A stretch of 32,857 nt of DNA from an uncultured Bacteroides sp. (GCA_900546645.1 URDR01000031.1:1-32857); one strand, 5' to 3'; counted from the stretch's first letter, positions 1 to 9,523 are shown. Notes: a model not told the origin generated them from the sequence alone. Numbers and translations are program-made.

Positions 1-20
1 CATACTATCGGATAAAGACT

Positions 21-1040
21 ATGAATAACGTATTTGTATATTGTGAGATGGAAGGCAAACACGTTGCCGATGTCAGTCTCGAACTTTTAACCAAGGGTCG
101 TAAGTTAGCCAATCAGTTGGGATGTCAGCTTGAGGCTATTTGTGCCGGAAGTGACCTTGCTGAAGTAGAAAAGCAAGTATTGCCTTACGGAGTAGACCGT
201 GTACATGTATTTGATGCTCCGGGTTTATTCCCTTATACATCACTTCCCCATACTTCAATTCTTGTCAATTTATTTAAAGCAGAACAGCCGCAGATTTGTT
301 TGATGGGTGCTACGGTCATCGGCCGTGACCTTGGTCCGCGTGTGTCATCGGCTTTAACCAGCGGTTTGACAGCCGACTGTACTCAGCTTGAAATCGGAAG
401 CCATGAAGATAAGAAAAACGGAGTGACTTATGAAAATCTGTTGTATCAGATTCGTCCGGCTTTCGGAGGTAATATCGTAGCCACCATCATTAACCCGGAA
501 CACCGCCCGCAGATGGCAACTGTTCGTGAAGGAGTAATGAAGAAAGAAATCGTAGATGCCAATTATCAAGGTGAAGTAATCCGTCACGAGGTAGCTAAGT
601 TTGTGCCTGAAACCGATTATGTAGTAAAGGTAATCGACCGTCATGTAGAAAAAGCCAAACATAACTTGAAGGGTGCCCCGATAGTTGTTGCCGGAGGTTA
701 TGGAATGGGAAGTAAGGAAGGCTTCGATATGCTGTTTGAGTTGGCTAAAGAACTTCATGCAGAGGTAGGTGCCAGTCGTGCTGCGGTGGATGCCGGATTC
801 TGTGACCATGACCGTCAGATTGGTCAGACGGGCGTGACTGTTCATCCGAAGTTATATATTGCTTGTGGTATTTCTGGTCAGATTCAGCATATTGCAGGTA
901 TGCAGGATGCCGGTATTATTATTTCTATAAATAATGACCCGAATGCGCCTATCAATACGATAGCTGATTATGTGATTAACGGCACGGTAGAAGAGGTGAT
1001 TCCTAAAATGATTAAGTACTACAAAAAGAATTCGAAGTAA
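21..1040 (+). CDS. etfA: Electron transfer flavoprotein subunit alpha
   Basis: A 339-aa protein of normal EtfA length. With EtfB it forms the FAD-containing carrier that takes electrons from acyl-CoA dehydrogenases. The C-terminal FAD domain (about residues 215-330) is clear: VVAGGYGMGS, then EVGASRAAVDAGF, the RQIGQTG loop, LYIACGISGQIQHIAGM and the INNDPNAPI/ADYVI end. The N-terminal part is the usual Etf nucleotide-binding fold. The stop codon shares one base with the start of the acyl-CoA dehydrogenase (TAATG), so the two are translationally coupled. Only 20 bases lie upstream in the window and no promoter is visible. By family convention etfB probably sits just outside, which is inference. 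Confidence 0.96.
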   Translation: MNNVFVYCEMEGKHVADVSLELLTKGRKLANQLGCQLEAICAGSDLAEVEKQVLPYGVDRVHVFDAPGLFPYTSLPHTSILVNLFKAEQPQICLMGATVIGRDLGPRVSSALTSGLTADCTQLEIGSHEDKKNGVTYENLLYQIRPAFGGNIVATIINPEHRPQMATVREGVMKKEIVDANYQGEVIRHEVAKFVPETDYVVKVIDRHVEKAKHNLKGAPIVVAGGYGMGSKEGFDMLFELAKELHAEVGASRAAVDAGFCDHDRQIGQTGVTVHPKLYIACGISGQIQHIAGMQDAGIIISINNDPNAPINTIADYVINGTVEEVIPKMIKYYKKNSK

Positions 1041-2746
1041 TGGCTAATTTTTATACAGAACATCCGGAACTTAAATTCCATCTGAATAATCCGCTGATGG
1101 AGCGTATCTGCGAGCTGAAAGAACGCAGTTATAGAGATAAAGACGAATACGATTATGCACCGCAGGATTATGCCGATGCCATCGATTCTTATGATAAAGT
1201 GTTGGAGATTACCGGTGAGATTACCGGTGAAATAATTGCGGCAAATGCAGAAGGTGTGGATGAAGAAGGACCGCACTGTGCAAACGGTCGTGTAGAATAT
1301 GCTTCAGGAACAAAGCAAAACTTGGATGCTATGGTAAAAGCCGGTCTGAACGGTATGACCATGCCCCGCCGTTTCGGTGGCTTGAATTTCCCGATTACTC
1401 CTTATACCATGTGTGCAGAGATTGTAGCAGCAGCTGATGCCGGATTCGGTAACATCTGGTCTTTGCAAGATTGTATCGAAACGCTTTATGAATTTGGAAA
1501 TGAAGACCAGCACAGCCGTTTCATTCCGCGTATTTGTGCAGGTGAAACCATGTCAATGGACTTGACTGAACCCGATGCCGGATCTGACCTTCAGAGTGTA
1601 ATGCTGAAAGCTACATTCGATGAGGCTAATAACTGCTGGCGTCTGAATGGAGTGAAACGTTTCATTACCAATGGCGACGCTCACTTGCATTTGGTTTTAG
1701 CTCGCTCGGAAGAAGGTACTAAAGACGGACGTGGACTTTCCATGTTTATTTACGATAAAAACGACGGAGGCGTGGATGTACGCCGTATTGAAAACAAGTT
1801 GGGTATTCATGGTTCTCCTACTTGCGAGTTGGTTTACAAGAATGCAAAAGCTGAATTATGCGGTGACCGTAAGTTGGGTTTGATTAAGTATGTCATGGCC
1901 TTGATGAACGGAGCCCGTTTGGGTATCGCTGCTCAGTCGGTAGGTTTGAGTCAGGCTGCTTATAACGAGGCGTTGGCTTATGCGAAAGACCGTAAACAGT
2001 TTGGCAAGGCTATTATTGAGTTCCCGGCTGTGTATGATATGCTGGCTACTATCAAGGCGAAACTGGATGCCGGACGTGCTTTGCTGTATCAGACTGCGCG
2101 TTATGTGGATGTGTATAAGGCATTAGACGACATTGCGCGTGAACGCAAATTAACTCCGGAAGAACGTCAGGAGCAGAAACGTTATGCCAAGTTGGCAGAC
2201 AGCTTTACCCCGTTGGCAAAAGGTATGAACTCAGAATATGCTAACCAGAATGCATACGATTGTATTCAGGTGCATGGCGGTTCAGGTTTCATGATGGAAT
2301 ATGCTTGTCAGCGTATCTACCGTGATGCACGTATCACCAGCATTTATGAAGGAACCACTCAGCTTCAAACCGTAGCTGCCATCCGTTATGTTACCAATGG
2401 CTCTTATGCAGCTACTTTGCATGAATACGAACTGATACCTTGTGCTTCTGAATTTGAAGGTTACTTGAATCGTATCAAAGATATGACTCGTAAGTTCGAA
2501 GCATGTACCAATGCTGTAAAGGAAATACAAAATCAGGAATTGCTTGACTTTGTTTCGCGTCGTCTTTATGAAATGGCTGCTGTGAATGTAATGAGTCATT
2601 TGCTGCTTCAAGATGCAACGAAAGCTCCTGAACTGTTTGCTCAGTCACTGAATGTATATGTAAATTATGCAGAAGCTGAAGTAGAAAAACATTTCAATTT
2701 TATCCGTAAGTTCCAGGCAGACGAGTTGGAGAACTATCGCAAATAA
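1040..2746 (+). CDS. Acyl-CoA dehydrogenase family flavoprotein
   Basis: A 568-aa acyl-CoA dehydrogenase, longer than the classical 380-aa enzymes because of N- and C-terminal extensions. Visible family motifs are MSMDLTEPDAGSDLQS (FAD and substrate loop), RFITNGDAHLHLVLARSE, NGARLGIAAQSVGLSQAAY, the arginine segment AKDRKQFGKAI, QVHGGSGFMMEYACQRIYRDARI and IYEGTTQLQ. The Glu of the YEGT motif is the expected catalytic base. It should oxidise an acyl-CoA and pass electrons to the EtfAB carrier encoded immediately upstream. The substrate cannot be read from sequence. A 12-bp perfect tandem duplication at 1205-1228 gives the repeated residues ITGEITGE near the N terminus. A strong terminator follows. 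Confidence 0.95.
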   Translation: MANFYTEHPELKFHLNNPLMERICELKERSYRDKDEYDYAPQDYADAIDSYDKVLEITGEITGEIIAANAEGVDEEGPHCANGRVEYASGTKQNLDAMVKAGLNGMTMPRRFGGLNFPITPYTMCAEIVAAADAGFGNIWSLQDCIETLYEFGNEDQHSRFIPRICAGETMSMDLTEPDAGSDLQSVMLKATFDEANNCWRLNGVKRFITNGDAHLHLVLARSEEGTKDGRGLSMFIYDKNDGGVDVRRIENKLGIHGSPTCELVYKNAKAELCGDRKLGLIKYVMALMNGARLGIAAQSVGLSQAAYNEALAYAKDRKQFGKAIIEFPAVYDMLATIKAKLDAGRALLYQTARYVDVYKALDDIARERKLTPEERQEQKRYAKLADSFTPLAKGMNSEYANQNAYDCIQVHGGSGFMMEYACQRIYRDARITSIYEGTTQLQTVAAIRYVTNGSYAATLHEYELIPCASEFEGYLNRIKDMTRKFEACTNAVKEIQNQELLDFVSRRLYEMAAVNVMSHLLLQDATKAPELFAQSLNVYVNYAEAEVEKHFNFIRKFQADELENYRK

Positions 2747-2786
2747 TTCCTTCTTCTGAAGAAAAGCTGTATTAAATAAATAAGAT

Positions 2787-2826
2787 AGAGGTGTGTGGCT
2801 TTTGAGGCTGCACATCTCTTTTTTTA
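2787..2826 (+). terminator. Rho-independent terminator of the etfA/acyl-CoA dehydrogenase operon
   Basis: A 13-bp stem pairs 2787-2799 with 2807-2819 (AGAGGTGTGTGGC against GCTGCACATCTCT, three G-U wobbles) around a 7-nt loop, and is followed by a run of seven T. It lies 40 bp after the acyl-CoA dehydrogenase stop. Confidence 0.9.
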
Positions 2827-2866
2827 TTACCGTTAAAAAAGATGAATTTAGCGGTGTTTTAGCAAA

Positions 2867-3763
2867 TTGTATTTGTTAATATATCAGCGTATTCAGAAAC
2901 TGGTTGCCGGAGGAGAAAAGTTTGCCGAAGCGAACAAGCAGGCACAAGAAGAACTTTTTGCGGCTTTCGGATTGTCGGACTATGCTGAGGTTGATGCTTC
3001 TTCTTATTCTATCACCGAGGGAACAGACGAATCTGCCGCTCTGATAGCCATTTCTTCGATGCTGCTTGCCGACCGTAGTGAGGCTGAACTCACGGAATAT
3101 CTATCGAAACTGTCAAGTGAATTTAGTGCAGAAGGAAAGTTTACCGCTGCTACCAAGCAGGAAATGAAAGACGACCGCAAGTATCTGTCAAAGAAGTTGG
3201 ATGATATAAAGGCTAATGTGATAAGCCGCTATGAGAATCTGGGCGTAGATGTGGATGTGAAAGAACTCACCCGTTACTTTGATTGGGATGATGACGGAAA
3301 AGCTGGAAATGAAACGCTTCAGACTGGCGAACAGGTAACATTGGATGTAACAGAACTTCAAGTTCCTAATGAGGGAGGAATGTATAAAGTACATATCACT
3401 TCTCCTATTCCGCTTTATCTGGAGCAGCCCAAGGATGACTGGGATGGTCCTACAGAAGGATTAACTCCTGAAAATTTCTGGCAAGAAATGTACGACGGAT
3501 TGATAGACGACGACATCGCTTTGGACAAGCGGTTGGAAGGAAATGTGCTTACTCTCCAATTATCTCCCTTGCGTGCCCGTAAACCCAAATCCTTGTCGGT
3601 AAACCTTTATGATTGCTTGGGTAATGTGATGGGAACAGTGCGTATTACCCAAGAAGGCGACAAGAATATGCTGCTTCCCCGATTAGGACGTGATGCGAAA
3701 AGCGTTGTGGCAAGCATAGCTTCTCAGTTAGGGCAGGCTTTTTCTGAATTGAACTTTATTTGA
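2867..3763 (+). pseudogene. 5'-truncated remnant of a Bacteroides BACON-like lipoprotein-family gene
   Basis: This frame is open for 298 codons from a weak TTG. It has no signal peptide, no ribosome-binding site and no clear promoter. The first residues after the TTG (about YQRIQKLVAGGEKFAEANKQ) resemble the middle of large Bacteroides surface lipoproteins, which normally carry a lipoprotein signal and a carboxypeptidase-regulatory-like domain before this helical part. Residues 1-125 are helical and rich in Ala/Glu. Residues 150-275 look like a BACON-type beta-sandwich: VTLDVTELQVPNEGGMYKVHI through GTVRITQEGD. An in-frame stop at 2849-2851 and the terminator at 2826 leave no room for the missing N terminus. 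The recall of full-length homologues is from memory. The alternative is a genuine cytoplasmic protein using TTG. It overlaps the convergent gene at 3756 by 8 bp. Confidence 0.6.
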
Positions 3764-4025
3764 TTTCCTCGAACTCCACATATTCTCCTTCATCGCTGTC
3801 GAATATTTTTTTGCGGGAAGATGCCGGTTGATTTGTCTGACTGGATGTTTGTTGTGAAGAAGAGGTGTTCTTGGTTTGATTTGAGTAATTTCTGGCAGAT
3901 GAAGCTGCGTCTTTCATGCGTTGACCGGCACGGGTAACAGTTCTGACAATTTTAGCCAAAATAACCACACCAATTACGAATATAATCAGTACGATGAAAA
4001 ATAGAAAGCCTAAAATATGTAACAT
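3756..4025 (-). CDS. Small single-span membrane protein, DUF4834-like
   Basis: An 89-aa protein with one strongly hydrophobic N-terminal segment (about residues 4-28: LGFLFFIVLIIFVIGVVIL), a short basic juxtamembrane stretch, a low-complexity Ser/Thr/Gln/Asn linker (about residues 45-70) and an acidic end (DSDEGEYVEFEEIK). This matches small DUF4834-type proteins of Bacteroidales as I remember them. Function is unknown. It starts 149 bp downstream of pssA on the same strand, so it could be transcribed with psd-pssA or separately. The tail overlaps the truncated gene on the other strand by 8 bp. Confidence 0.8.
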   Translation of the reverse strand: MLHILGFLFFIVLIIFVIGVVILAKIVRTVTRAGQRMKDAASSARNYSNQTKNTSSSQQTSSQTNQPASSRKKIFDSDEGEYVEFEEIK

Positions 4026-4150
4026 AAGTATTGGGTTTTAGTTGTTAGCAGGTAAGTTCGTCTAGTTCTAAGTCTGTAAACAAGTCAAGACTTTTTCTTC
4101 ATAAACTTAAAAAGTGATGAACAGAGAAGCTTACTCATGAATAACATAAC

Positions 4151-4174
4151 AACAACCGTGCCACGACTGTTGTT
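4151..4174 (-). terminator. Possible terminator hairpin directly after pssA
   Basis: AACAAC (4151-4156) pairs with GTTGTT (4169-4174), immediately after the pssA stop on the minus strand, with a small inner CGT/ACG stem. The following minus-strand sequence is only moderately T-rich (GTTATGTTATT), so it is weak. Confidence 0.35.
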
Positions 4175-4882
4175 TTAAGACTTTTTACGGGTAAGCACTG
4201 ACAATACGATGTACCATAAGATAACGGCAGCAAACCCGCTTAATTGAAATATGATAAGAAGAGGGATGCTGACGATAAGGAAGATGTAGCTGACTTTATT
4301 CTGTTGCCATGAAAGATTCTTAAACTTAAGTGAGAACATAGGCAATTCTGCCACTAGCAGCAGCGACATGATAATTACTAAAATTAAAAGATAAATAGCA
4401 TTAAAGCTTGTTGAAGTCAGGAAGTCTTGAGCACCTACTGTAAGCGAGCCCCAGAACAGGGCATTTGCCGGAGTAGGCATACCGATGAACGAACTGGTCT
4501 GGCGTTCGTCAAGATTGAACTTTGCCAGACGGAGTGCTGAAAAGACAGCAATCAGAAAAGCAGCATAAGGCATTATATCGGCTATCGGAGCTAAAAATGC
4601 TGGATAATGTACTTCCTTGAACAGTGAGAATACAATGGCAGCAGGAGCCAATCCGAAAGTCACGTCATCAGCCAGTGAGTCAAGTTCTTTTCCTATGGGA
4701 GATGATACATGCAGCAGTCTTGCAGTCATGCCGTCGAAGAAATCAAACACAGCTCCCAGTATGATAAACAACAGAGCGAGTTTATAATTCCCTTGAAAAG
4801 CCCAGTAGCTGGCTATGCAACCGCAAAACAAGTTGCAGCTGGTGATGGTATTTGGTATATTTCGGATAATAGCGTTTGCCAT
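4175..4882 (-). CDS. pssA: CDP-diacylglycerol--serine O-phosphatidyltransferase
   Basis: A 235-aa integral membrane enzyme that joins CDP-diacylglycerol and serine to give phosphatidylserine. The CDP-alcohol phosphotransferase signature DGx2ARx8Gx3Dx3D is complete: Asp50, Gly51, Ala54, Arg55, Gly64, Asp68 and Asp72. Several hydrophobic spans follow, and NIPNTITSCNLFCG at the N terminus is typical of bacterial PssA type II. It starts 12 bp after psd on the same strand. Its product is the substrate of that decarboxylase, so the two genes form a compact phosphatidylethanolamine operon. Confidence 0.96.
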   Translation of the reverse strand: MANAIIRNIPNTITSCNLFCGCIASYWAFQGNYKLALLFIILGAVFDFFDGMTARLLHVSSPIGKELDSLADDVTFGLAPAAIVFSLFKEVHYPAFLAPIADIMPYAAFLIAVFSALRLAKFNLDERQTSSFIGMPTPANALFWGSLTVGAQDFLTSTSFNAIYLLILVIIMSLLLVAELPMFSLKFKNLSWQQNKVSYIFLIVSIPLLIIFQLSGFAAVILWYIVLSVLTRKKS

Positions 4883-4894
4883 GATGGAGTATAA

Positions 4895-5590
4895 TTAATT
4901 AAGTTTGGCTATAACGGTTTCATTTCCGGTAGTTTTCTGTCCCATGGTTACGCATACCTGAGTTCCTAACGGGAGATAAACATCTACACGTGAACCGAAT
5001 TTAATGAATCCCATGTGTTCGTCAATGTAGCAGTCTTCTCCTTTTTCTGCATAGGTTACGATGCGGCGTGCCACAGCTCCGGCAATCTGGCGTGCCATCA
5101 CTGTGTGTCCTTCCGGAGTTTCAATCACTACCATAGAACGTTCGTTTTCAGTACTGGCTTTCGGCAGCCAGGCTTTCATGAAGCGTCCGTTATGGTGATC
5201 TACGTGTTTGATTACTCCGTCTACCGGATACCAGTTGGCATGTACATTCGTTATATCCATGAAAATTGAAATCATCAATCGGCGGTCATGAAAATACTCA
5301 TGCTCTTCTACCTCTTCTATGACAACAATTTTTCCGTCAGCTGGTGCTACTACGGTTTTTTTAGTCTCTCCTTTAAATAAACGTATCGGGCAACGGAAAA
5401 AGTTAACCATGAGCAAGTAGAGAACAAGACTGATGGTAGCCATGATATAAAAAGGAATCTTGCATTCTATTCCCCAATATAATGCAGCATTAATGAGAAG
5501 CAGCAAAATGGCACTGGTAATAAGAATGTGAGTTCCTTCATGATGTATTCTGATTTTCTTTAATTTCTTTATTTTATTCAATTGGGCCAT
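4895..5590 (-). CDS. psd: Phosphatidylserine decarboxylase proenzyme (short, archaeal-type)
   Basis: A 231-aa member of the short Psd class. It converts phosphatidylserine to phosphatidylethanolamine at the inner membrane. The self-cleavage site is FGSR, with Gly199-Ser200, where Ser becomes the pyruvoyl group. Other conserved parts are VAPADGKIVVIEEV (Asp85), ITNVHANWYPVDG (His118) and the MARQIAGAVARRIV segment. Two hydrophobic spans occupy about residues 22-62. The start codon is 136 bp from dnaE on the opposite strand. I could not identify a convincing promoter for psd itself in that gap. Confidence 0.96.
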   Translation of the reverse strand: MAQLNKIKKLKKIRIHHEGTHILITSAILLLLINAALYWGIECKIPFYIMATISLVLYLLMVNFFRCPIRLFKGETKKTVVAPADGKIVVIEEVEEHEYFHDRRLMISIFMDITNVHANWYPVDGVIKHVDHHNGRFMKAWLPKASTENERSMVVIETPEGHTVMARQIAGAVARRIVTYAEKGEDCYIDEHMGFIKFGSRVDVYLPLGTQVCVTMGQKTTGNETVIAKLN

Positions 5591-5666
5591 AACAAAGTTT
5601 TACTTATAGAATTATCACGCAAAAATATATCTATTTTGAAAATCTTGCAAATAAAAGCTATTAAAA

Positions 5667-5698
5667 TTGGGGAATTTAAAAAAGGAGAGGTATCTTTG
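5667..5698 (+). promoter_or_regulatory. dnaE promoter (Bacteroidetes type)
   Basis: TTGG at 5667-5670, a 20-bp spacer and TATCTTTG at 5691-5698 match the Bacteroides -33/-7 consensus (TTTG/TTGG, TAnnTTTG). Transcription would begin near 5705, which places the translation start at the ATG at 5726 rather than at any codon further upstream. Confidence 0.8.
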
Positions 5699-5725
5699 AA
5701 TCGTTTTTCACTTAACAAGACAATC

Positions 5726-8700
5726 ATGCAGGATTTTGTTCATTTACACGTTCATACTCAGTATTCTATTTTAGATGGGCAGGCTTCCATACCTCGCTTA
5801 GTAGATAAAGCTATGGCTAACGGCATGCGGGGAATCGCAGTTACTGACCATGGTGATATGTTTGGTATCAAGGAGTTCTTTAATTATGTAAATAAGAAAA
5901 ACGGAGGGACTAATGGTGAAATAAAAAACCTGAAGAAGCGGATTGCAGCTTTGGAAAGCGGCAAGGAAGAGGTCGAAAATCCACAGGAAGAGATTGCTTT
6001 ATGTAAGGAACAGCTGGAGGCAGCGAAGAAAAAACTGTTTAAGCCGATTTTTGGCTGTGAAATGTATGTAGCTCGCCGCCGCTTGCAAGATAAAGAGGGA
6101 AAACCAGATCAAAGTGGTTATCACTTGGTGGTATTGGCAAAGAATCTGAAAGGATACCATAACTTAATTAAGCTGGTATCGAAAGGGTGGACTGAAGGGT
6201 TTTATATGCGTCCGCGAACCGACCGGGTGGAACTGGAAAAATATCACGAAGGGTTAATTGTCTGTTCAGCCTGTTTGGGTGGAGAAATTCCACGGCGTAT
6301 TACTGCAGGGCAGTTTGAAGAGGCAGAGGAGGCGATACAATGGTATAAGAACCTGTTCGGTGACGATTTTTATCTGGAACTTCAGCGTCATAAAGCTACG
6401 GTGCCGCGGGCGAACCATGAGGTTTACCCCATGCAGGAGGCGGTAAATAAGAAATTGCTGGAATATTCCAAGAAATATAATGTAAAGCTGGTATGTACCA
6501 ATGATGTGCATTTTGTGGATGAGGAAAATGCTGAGGCGCACGACCGTTTGATTTGCTTGAGTACGGGAAAGGATTTGGATGACCCCAAGCGCATGCTTTA
6601 TACTAAGCAGGAGTGGATGAAGACGCGTGAGGAAATGAATGAGATCTTTGCGGATGTGCCGGAAGCATTGGCCAATACGGCTGCAATTTGTGATCAGGTG
6701 GAGTTTTATTCCATAGACCATGCTCCGATCATGCCTACCTTTGCCATTCCGGAAGATTTTGGAACGGAAGAAGAATACCGGAAAAAGTATTCTGAAAAAG
6801 ATTTGTTTGATGAATTCACACAAGATGAGAATGGCAATGTAGTGATGGATGAGGCTTCGGCCAATGCCAAGATAGAGCGTCTGGGAGGATATGATAAACT
6901 GTACCGTATTAAGCTGGAAGCTGATTATCTGGCTAAGCTGGCTTATGATGGAGCGCGCCGCAGATACGGAGAAGTGCTTGATGAAGAAAAGACGGAACGT
7001 ATCAAGTTTGAGCTTCATATCATGAAGACAATGGGTTTCCCCGGTTACTTCCTTATCGTACAGGACTTCATTAATGCTGCCCGTGAGCAGCTGGATGTTT
7101 CGGTAGGTCCCGGTCGTGGTTCGGCTGCCGGTTCGGCTGTGGCTTACTGTTTGGGTATTACACAGATTGACCCCATTAAATATGACTTGCTGTTTGAGCG
7201 TTTCCTGAATCCTGACCGTATCTCACTGCCTGATATTGATGTGGACTTTGATGATGACGGACGTGGACGGGTATTAAACTGGGTTACGGAAAAGTACGGA
7301 CAGGAAAAAGTGGCTCATATCATTACCTATGGTACCATGGCAACCAAGTTGGCACTAAAGGATGTGGCACGTGTGCAGAAGCTTCCCTTATCAGAATCAG
7401 ACCGCTTGTGTAAGCTGATTCCGGATAAGATTCCCGATAAAAAGCTGAATTTACCCAATGCGATAGCTTATGTACCTGAACTGCAGGCGGCAGAAGTATC
7501 GTCCGACCCGGTGTTGCGCGATACGATTAAATATGCCAAAATGCTTGAAGGCAATGTGCGAAATACGGGTGTACATGCCTGTGGTACGATTATTTGCCGG
7601 GATGATATTACCGACTGGGTTCCGGTTAGTACGGCCGATGATAAGGAAACGGGCGAGAAAATGCTGGTTACACAGTATGAAGGTTCGGTAATTGAAGATA
7701 CTGGTTTGATAAAGATGGACTTTCTGGGTCTTAAAACCCTTTCCATTATCAAAGAAGCATTGGAAAATATAAAGCAAAGCAAAGGAATTATTTTAAATAT
7801 AGATGAAATTCCGATTGATGATCCGGCTACTTACCGTCTGTATAGTGAGGGACGCACCATCGGAACATTCCAGTTTGAATCGGCTGGAATGCAGAAGTAT
7901 TTGCGTGAACTTCAGCCTTCTACCTTTGAAGACTTGATTGCCATGAATGCGCTTTACCGTCCGGGACCGATGGATTATATCCCCGACTTTATCGACCGTA
8001 AGCATGGAAGAAAGCCGATTGAATATGATATTCCGGTAATGGAGAAGTATTTGAAAGATACGTATGGAATTACGGTATATCAGGAGCAGGTGATGTTGCT
8101 TTCCCGTTTGCTTGCCGATTTTACCCGAGGTGAATCGGATGCCTTGCGTAAGGCAATGGGTAAGAAACTGCGTGATAAGCTGGATCATATGAAGCCGAAG
8201 TTTATTGAAGGTGGAAAGAAAAACGGACATAACCCGCAGGTACTGGAGAAAATCTGGGCCGACTGGGAAAAGTTTGCTTCGTATGCGTTTAATAAATCGC
8301 ATGCCACTTGCTATTCGTGGGTAGCTTATCAGACGGCTTACCTGAAGGCTAATTATCCTTCTGAATATATGGCAGCTACCATGAGCCGGAATATTGCCAA
8401 TATTACTGAAATCACCAAGCTGATGGATGAATGCAAAGCTACGGGAATCAATGTATTGGGACCGGATATCAACGAAAGTTCGCTTAAATTTTCTGTGAAC
8501 CGGAAAGGGGATATCCGTTTCGGCCTGGGAGCCATCAAGGGGGTAGGCGAATCAGCCGTACAAAGTATTTTGGCTGAGCGTGAAAAGAATGGTCCTTTTA
8601 CCTCTATTTTTGACTTTGTACAGCGGGTAAATCTGTCAGCTTGCAACCGAAAGAATATTGAAAATCTGGTCTTGGCTGGAGGATTTGACGAATTTAAGGA

Positions 8701-9523
8701 GATAAGACGTGAGGACTTCTTTTTGAAGAATGCCAAGGATGAAACGTTTGTGGAAGTGTTGGTGCGTTATGGCAATAAGTACCAAACGGACAAGGCAGTG
8801 GCTGTGAATTCTTTATTTGGAGGGGAGCATGAAGTAGCTGTAGCTACCCCGGAAATTGTTCGTGCTCCGGCGTGGGGCGATTTGGAACGTTTGAATAAAG
8901 AGCGTGAACTGGTAGGTATTTATCTGTCAGCGCATCCGTTAGATGAGTTTGCGGTGATATTGGAAAATGTTTGTACGGCGCATATGGCCGACTTGTCTGA
9001 TCTTACTCCTTTGCAAAATCAGGAACTTACCTTAGGAGGTATTGTTACCGGTGTCCGTGAAGGATATACCAAAACAGGAAAGCCCTATGGTATAGCCAAA
9101 GTGGAGGACTATTCAGGGGTGGCAGAGTTTGCCTTTTTCGGAAACGAATGGGTGGAAAAGAAAAACTACTTTATGGAGGGTATGTTCTTGTTTATGCGAG
9201 GGAAATGTCAGCCCCGTCAGTGGAGGCAGGAAGAATGGGAAGTTAAAATTAATTCCATAGAATTACTGCCGGATGTGAAAGACCGGGTGATTGAAAGACT
9301 GACCATTACCGCACCGCTGTTAGCGGTAGATGACCAGATGATAATGGAACTGTCTTCGCTTGTAAAAGAGAGTCCGGGAACAGCTGAATTATGTTTCTAT
9401 ATCAGAGATGAGGATGGTCAGATGCATGTCAGCTTGATGTCGCGCACCCTGAAAATATCTGTCCGGAAAGAACTTGTGAATTATTTGAAAAGCCAACCAT
9501 TGTTGGACTATAAAATAAATTAG
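5726..9523 (+). CDS. dnaE: DNA polymerase III alpha subunit
   Basis: A 1265-aa replicative polymerase. The frame is open back to 5582 inside psd, but the promoter at 5667-5698 and the family N terminus (MQDFVHLHVHTQYSILDG) fix the ATG at 5726. The PHP domain (about 1-330) keeps its metal-ligand motifs (HVH, DHGD, GCEMYVARR, CTNDVHF), so a PHP proofreading activity is possible. Residues 58-104 are a charged coiled-coil insertion between FFNYVNK and FKPIFGCE. The polymerase core shows VGPGRGSAAGSAVAYC and PDIDVDFDDDGRGR with catalytic Asp503 and Asp505, then RPGPMDYIP and YQEQVMLLSRLLADF. A helix-hairpin-helix follows (GAIKGVGESAVQSIL), then LVGIYLSAHPLDEF and an OB fold (LGGIVTGVREGYTKTGKPYG). 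No terminator separates it from trxA. Confidence 0.98.
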   Translation: MQDFVHLHVHTQYSILDGQASIPRLVDKAMANGMRGIAVTDHGDMFGIKEFFNYVNKKNGGTNGEIKNLKKRIAALESGKEEVENPQEEIALCKEQLEAAKKKLFKPIFGCEMYVARRRLQDKEGKPDQSGYHLVVLAKNLKGYHNLIKLVSKGWTEGFYMRPRTDRVELEKYHEGLIVCSACLGGEIPRRITAGQFEEAEEAIQWYKNLFGDDFYLELQRHKATVPRANHEVYPMQEAVNKKLLEYSKKYNVKLVCTNDVHFVDEENAEAHDRLICLSTGKDLDDPKRMLYTKQEWMKTREEMNEIFADVPEALANTAAICDQVEFYSIDHAPIMPTFAIPEDFGTEEEYRKKYSEKDLFDEFTQDENGNVVMDEASANAKIERLGGYDKLYRIKLEADYLAKLAYDGARRRYGEVLDEEKTERIKFELHIMKTMGFPGYFLIVQDFINAAREQLDVSVGPGRGSAAGSAVAYCLGITQIDPIKYDLLFERFLNPDRISLPDIDVDFDDDGRGRVLNWVTEKYGQEKVAHIITYGTMATKLALKDVARVQKLPLSESDRLCKLIPDKIPDKKLNLPNAIAYVPELQAAEVSSDPVLRDTIKYAKMLEGNVRNTGVHACGTIICRDDITDWVPVSTADDKETGEKMLVTQYEGSVIEDTGLIKMDFLGLKTLSIIKEALENIKQSKGIILNIDEIPIDDPATYRLYSEGRTIGTFQFESAGMQKYLRELQPSTFEDLIAMNALYRPGPMDYIPDFIDRKHGRKPIEYDIPVMEKYLKDTYGITVYQEQVMLLSRLLADFTRGESDALRKAMGKKLRDKLDHMKPKFIEGGKKNGHNPQVLEKIWADWEKFASYAFNKSHATCYSWVAYQTAYLKANYPSEYMAATMSRNIANITEITKLMDECKATGINVLGPDINESSLKFSVNRKGDIRFGLGAIKGVGESAVQSILAEREKNGPFTSIFDFVQRVNLSACNRKNIENLVLAGGFDEFKEIRREDFFLKNAKDETFVEVLVRYGNKYQTDKAVAVNSLFGGEHEVAVATPEIVRAPAWGDLERLNKERELVGIYLSAHPLDEFAVILENVCTAHMADLSDLTPLQNQELTLGGIVTGVREGYTKTGKPYGIAKVEDYSGVAEFAFFGNEWVEKKNYFMEGMFLFMRGKCQPRQWRQEEWEVKINSIELLPDVKDRVIERLTITAPLLAVDDQMIMELSSLVKESPGTAELCFYIRDEDGQMHVSLMSRTLKISVRKELVNYLKSQPLLDYKIN

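Noticed and set aside
5582..5725. Upstream ATG for dnaE at 5582
   Set aside because: It lies in psd and before the dnaE promoter; the family sequence begins at 5726.
6266..7018. 250-aa open frame on the minus strand inside dnaE
   Set aside because: It is antisense to conserved polymerase sequence and has no homology-like features, start context or promoter.
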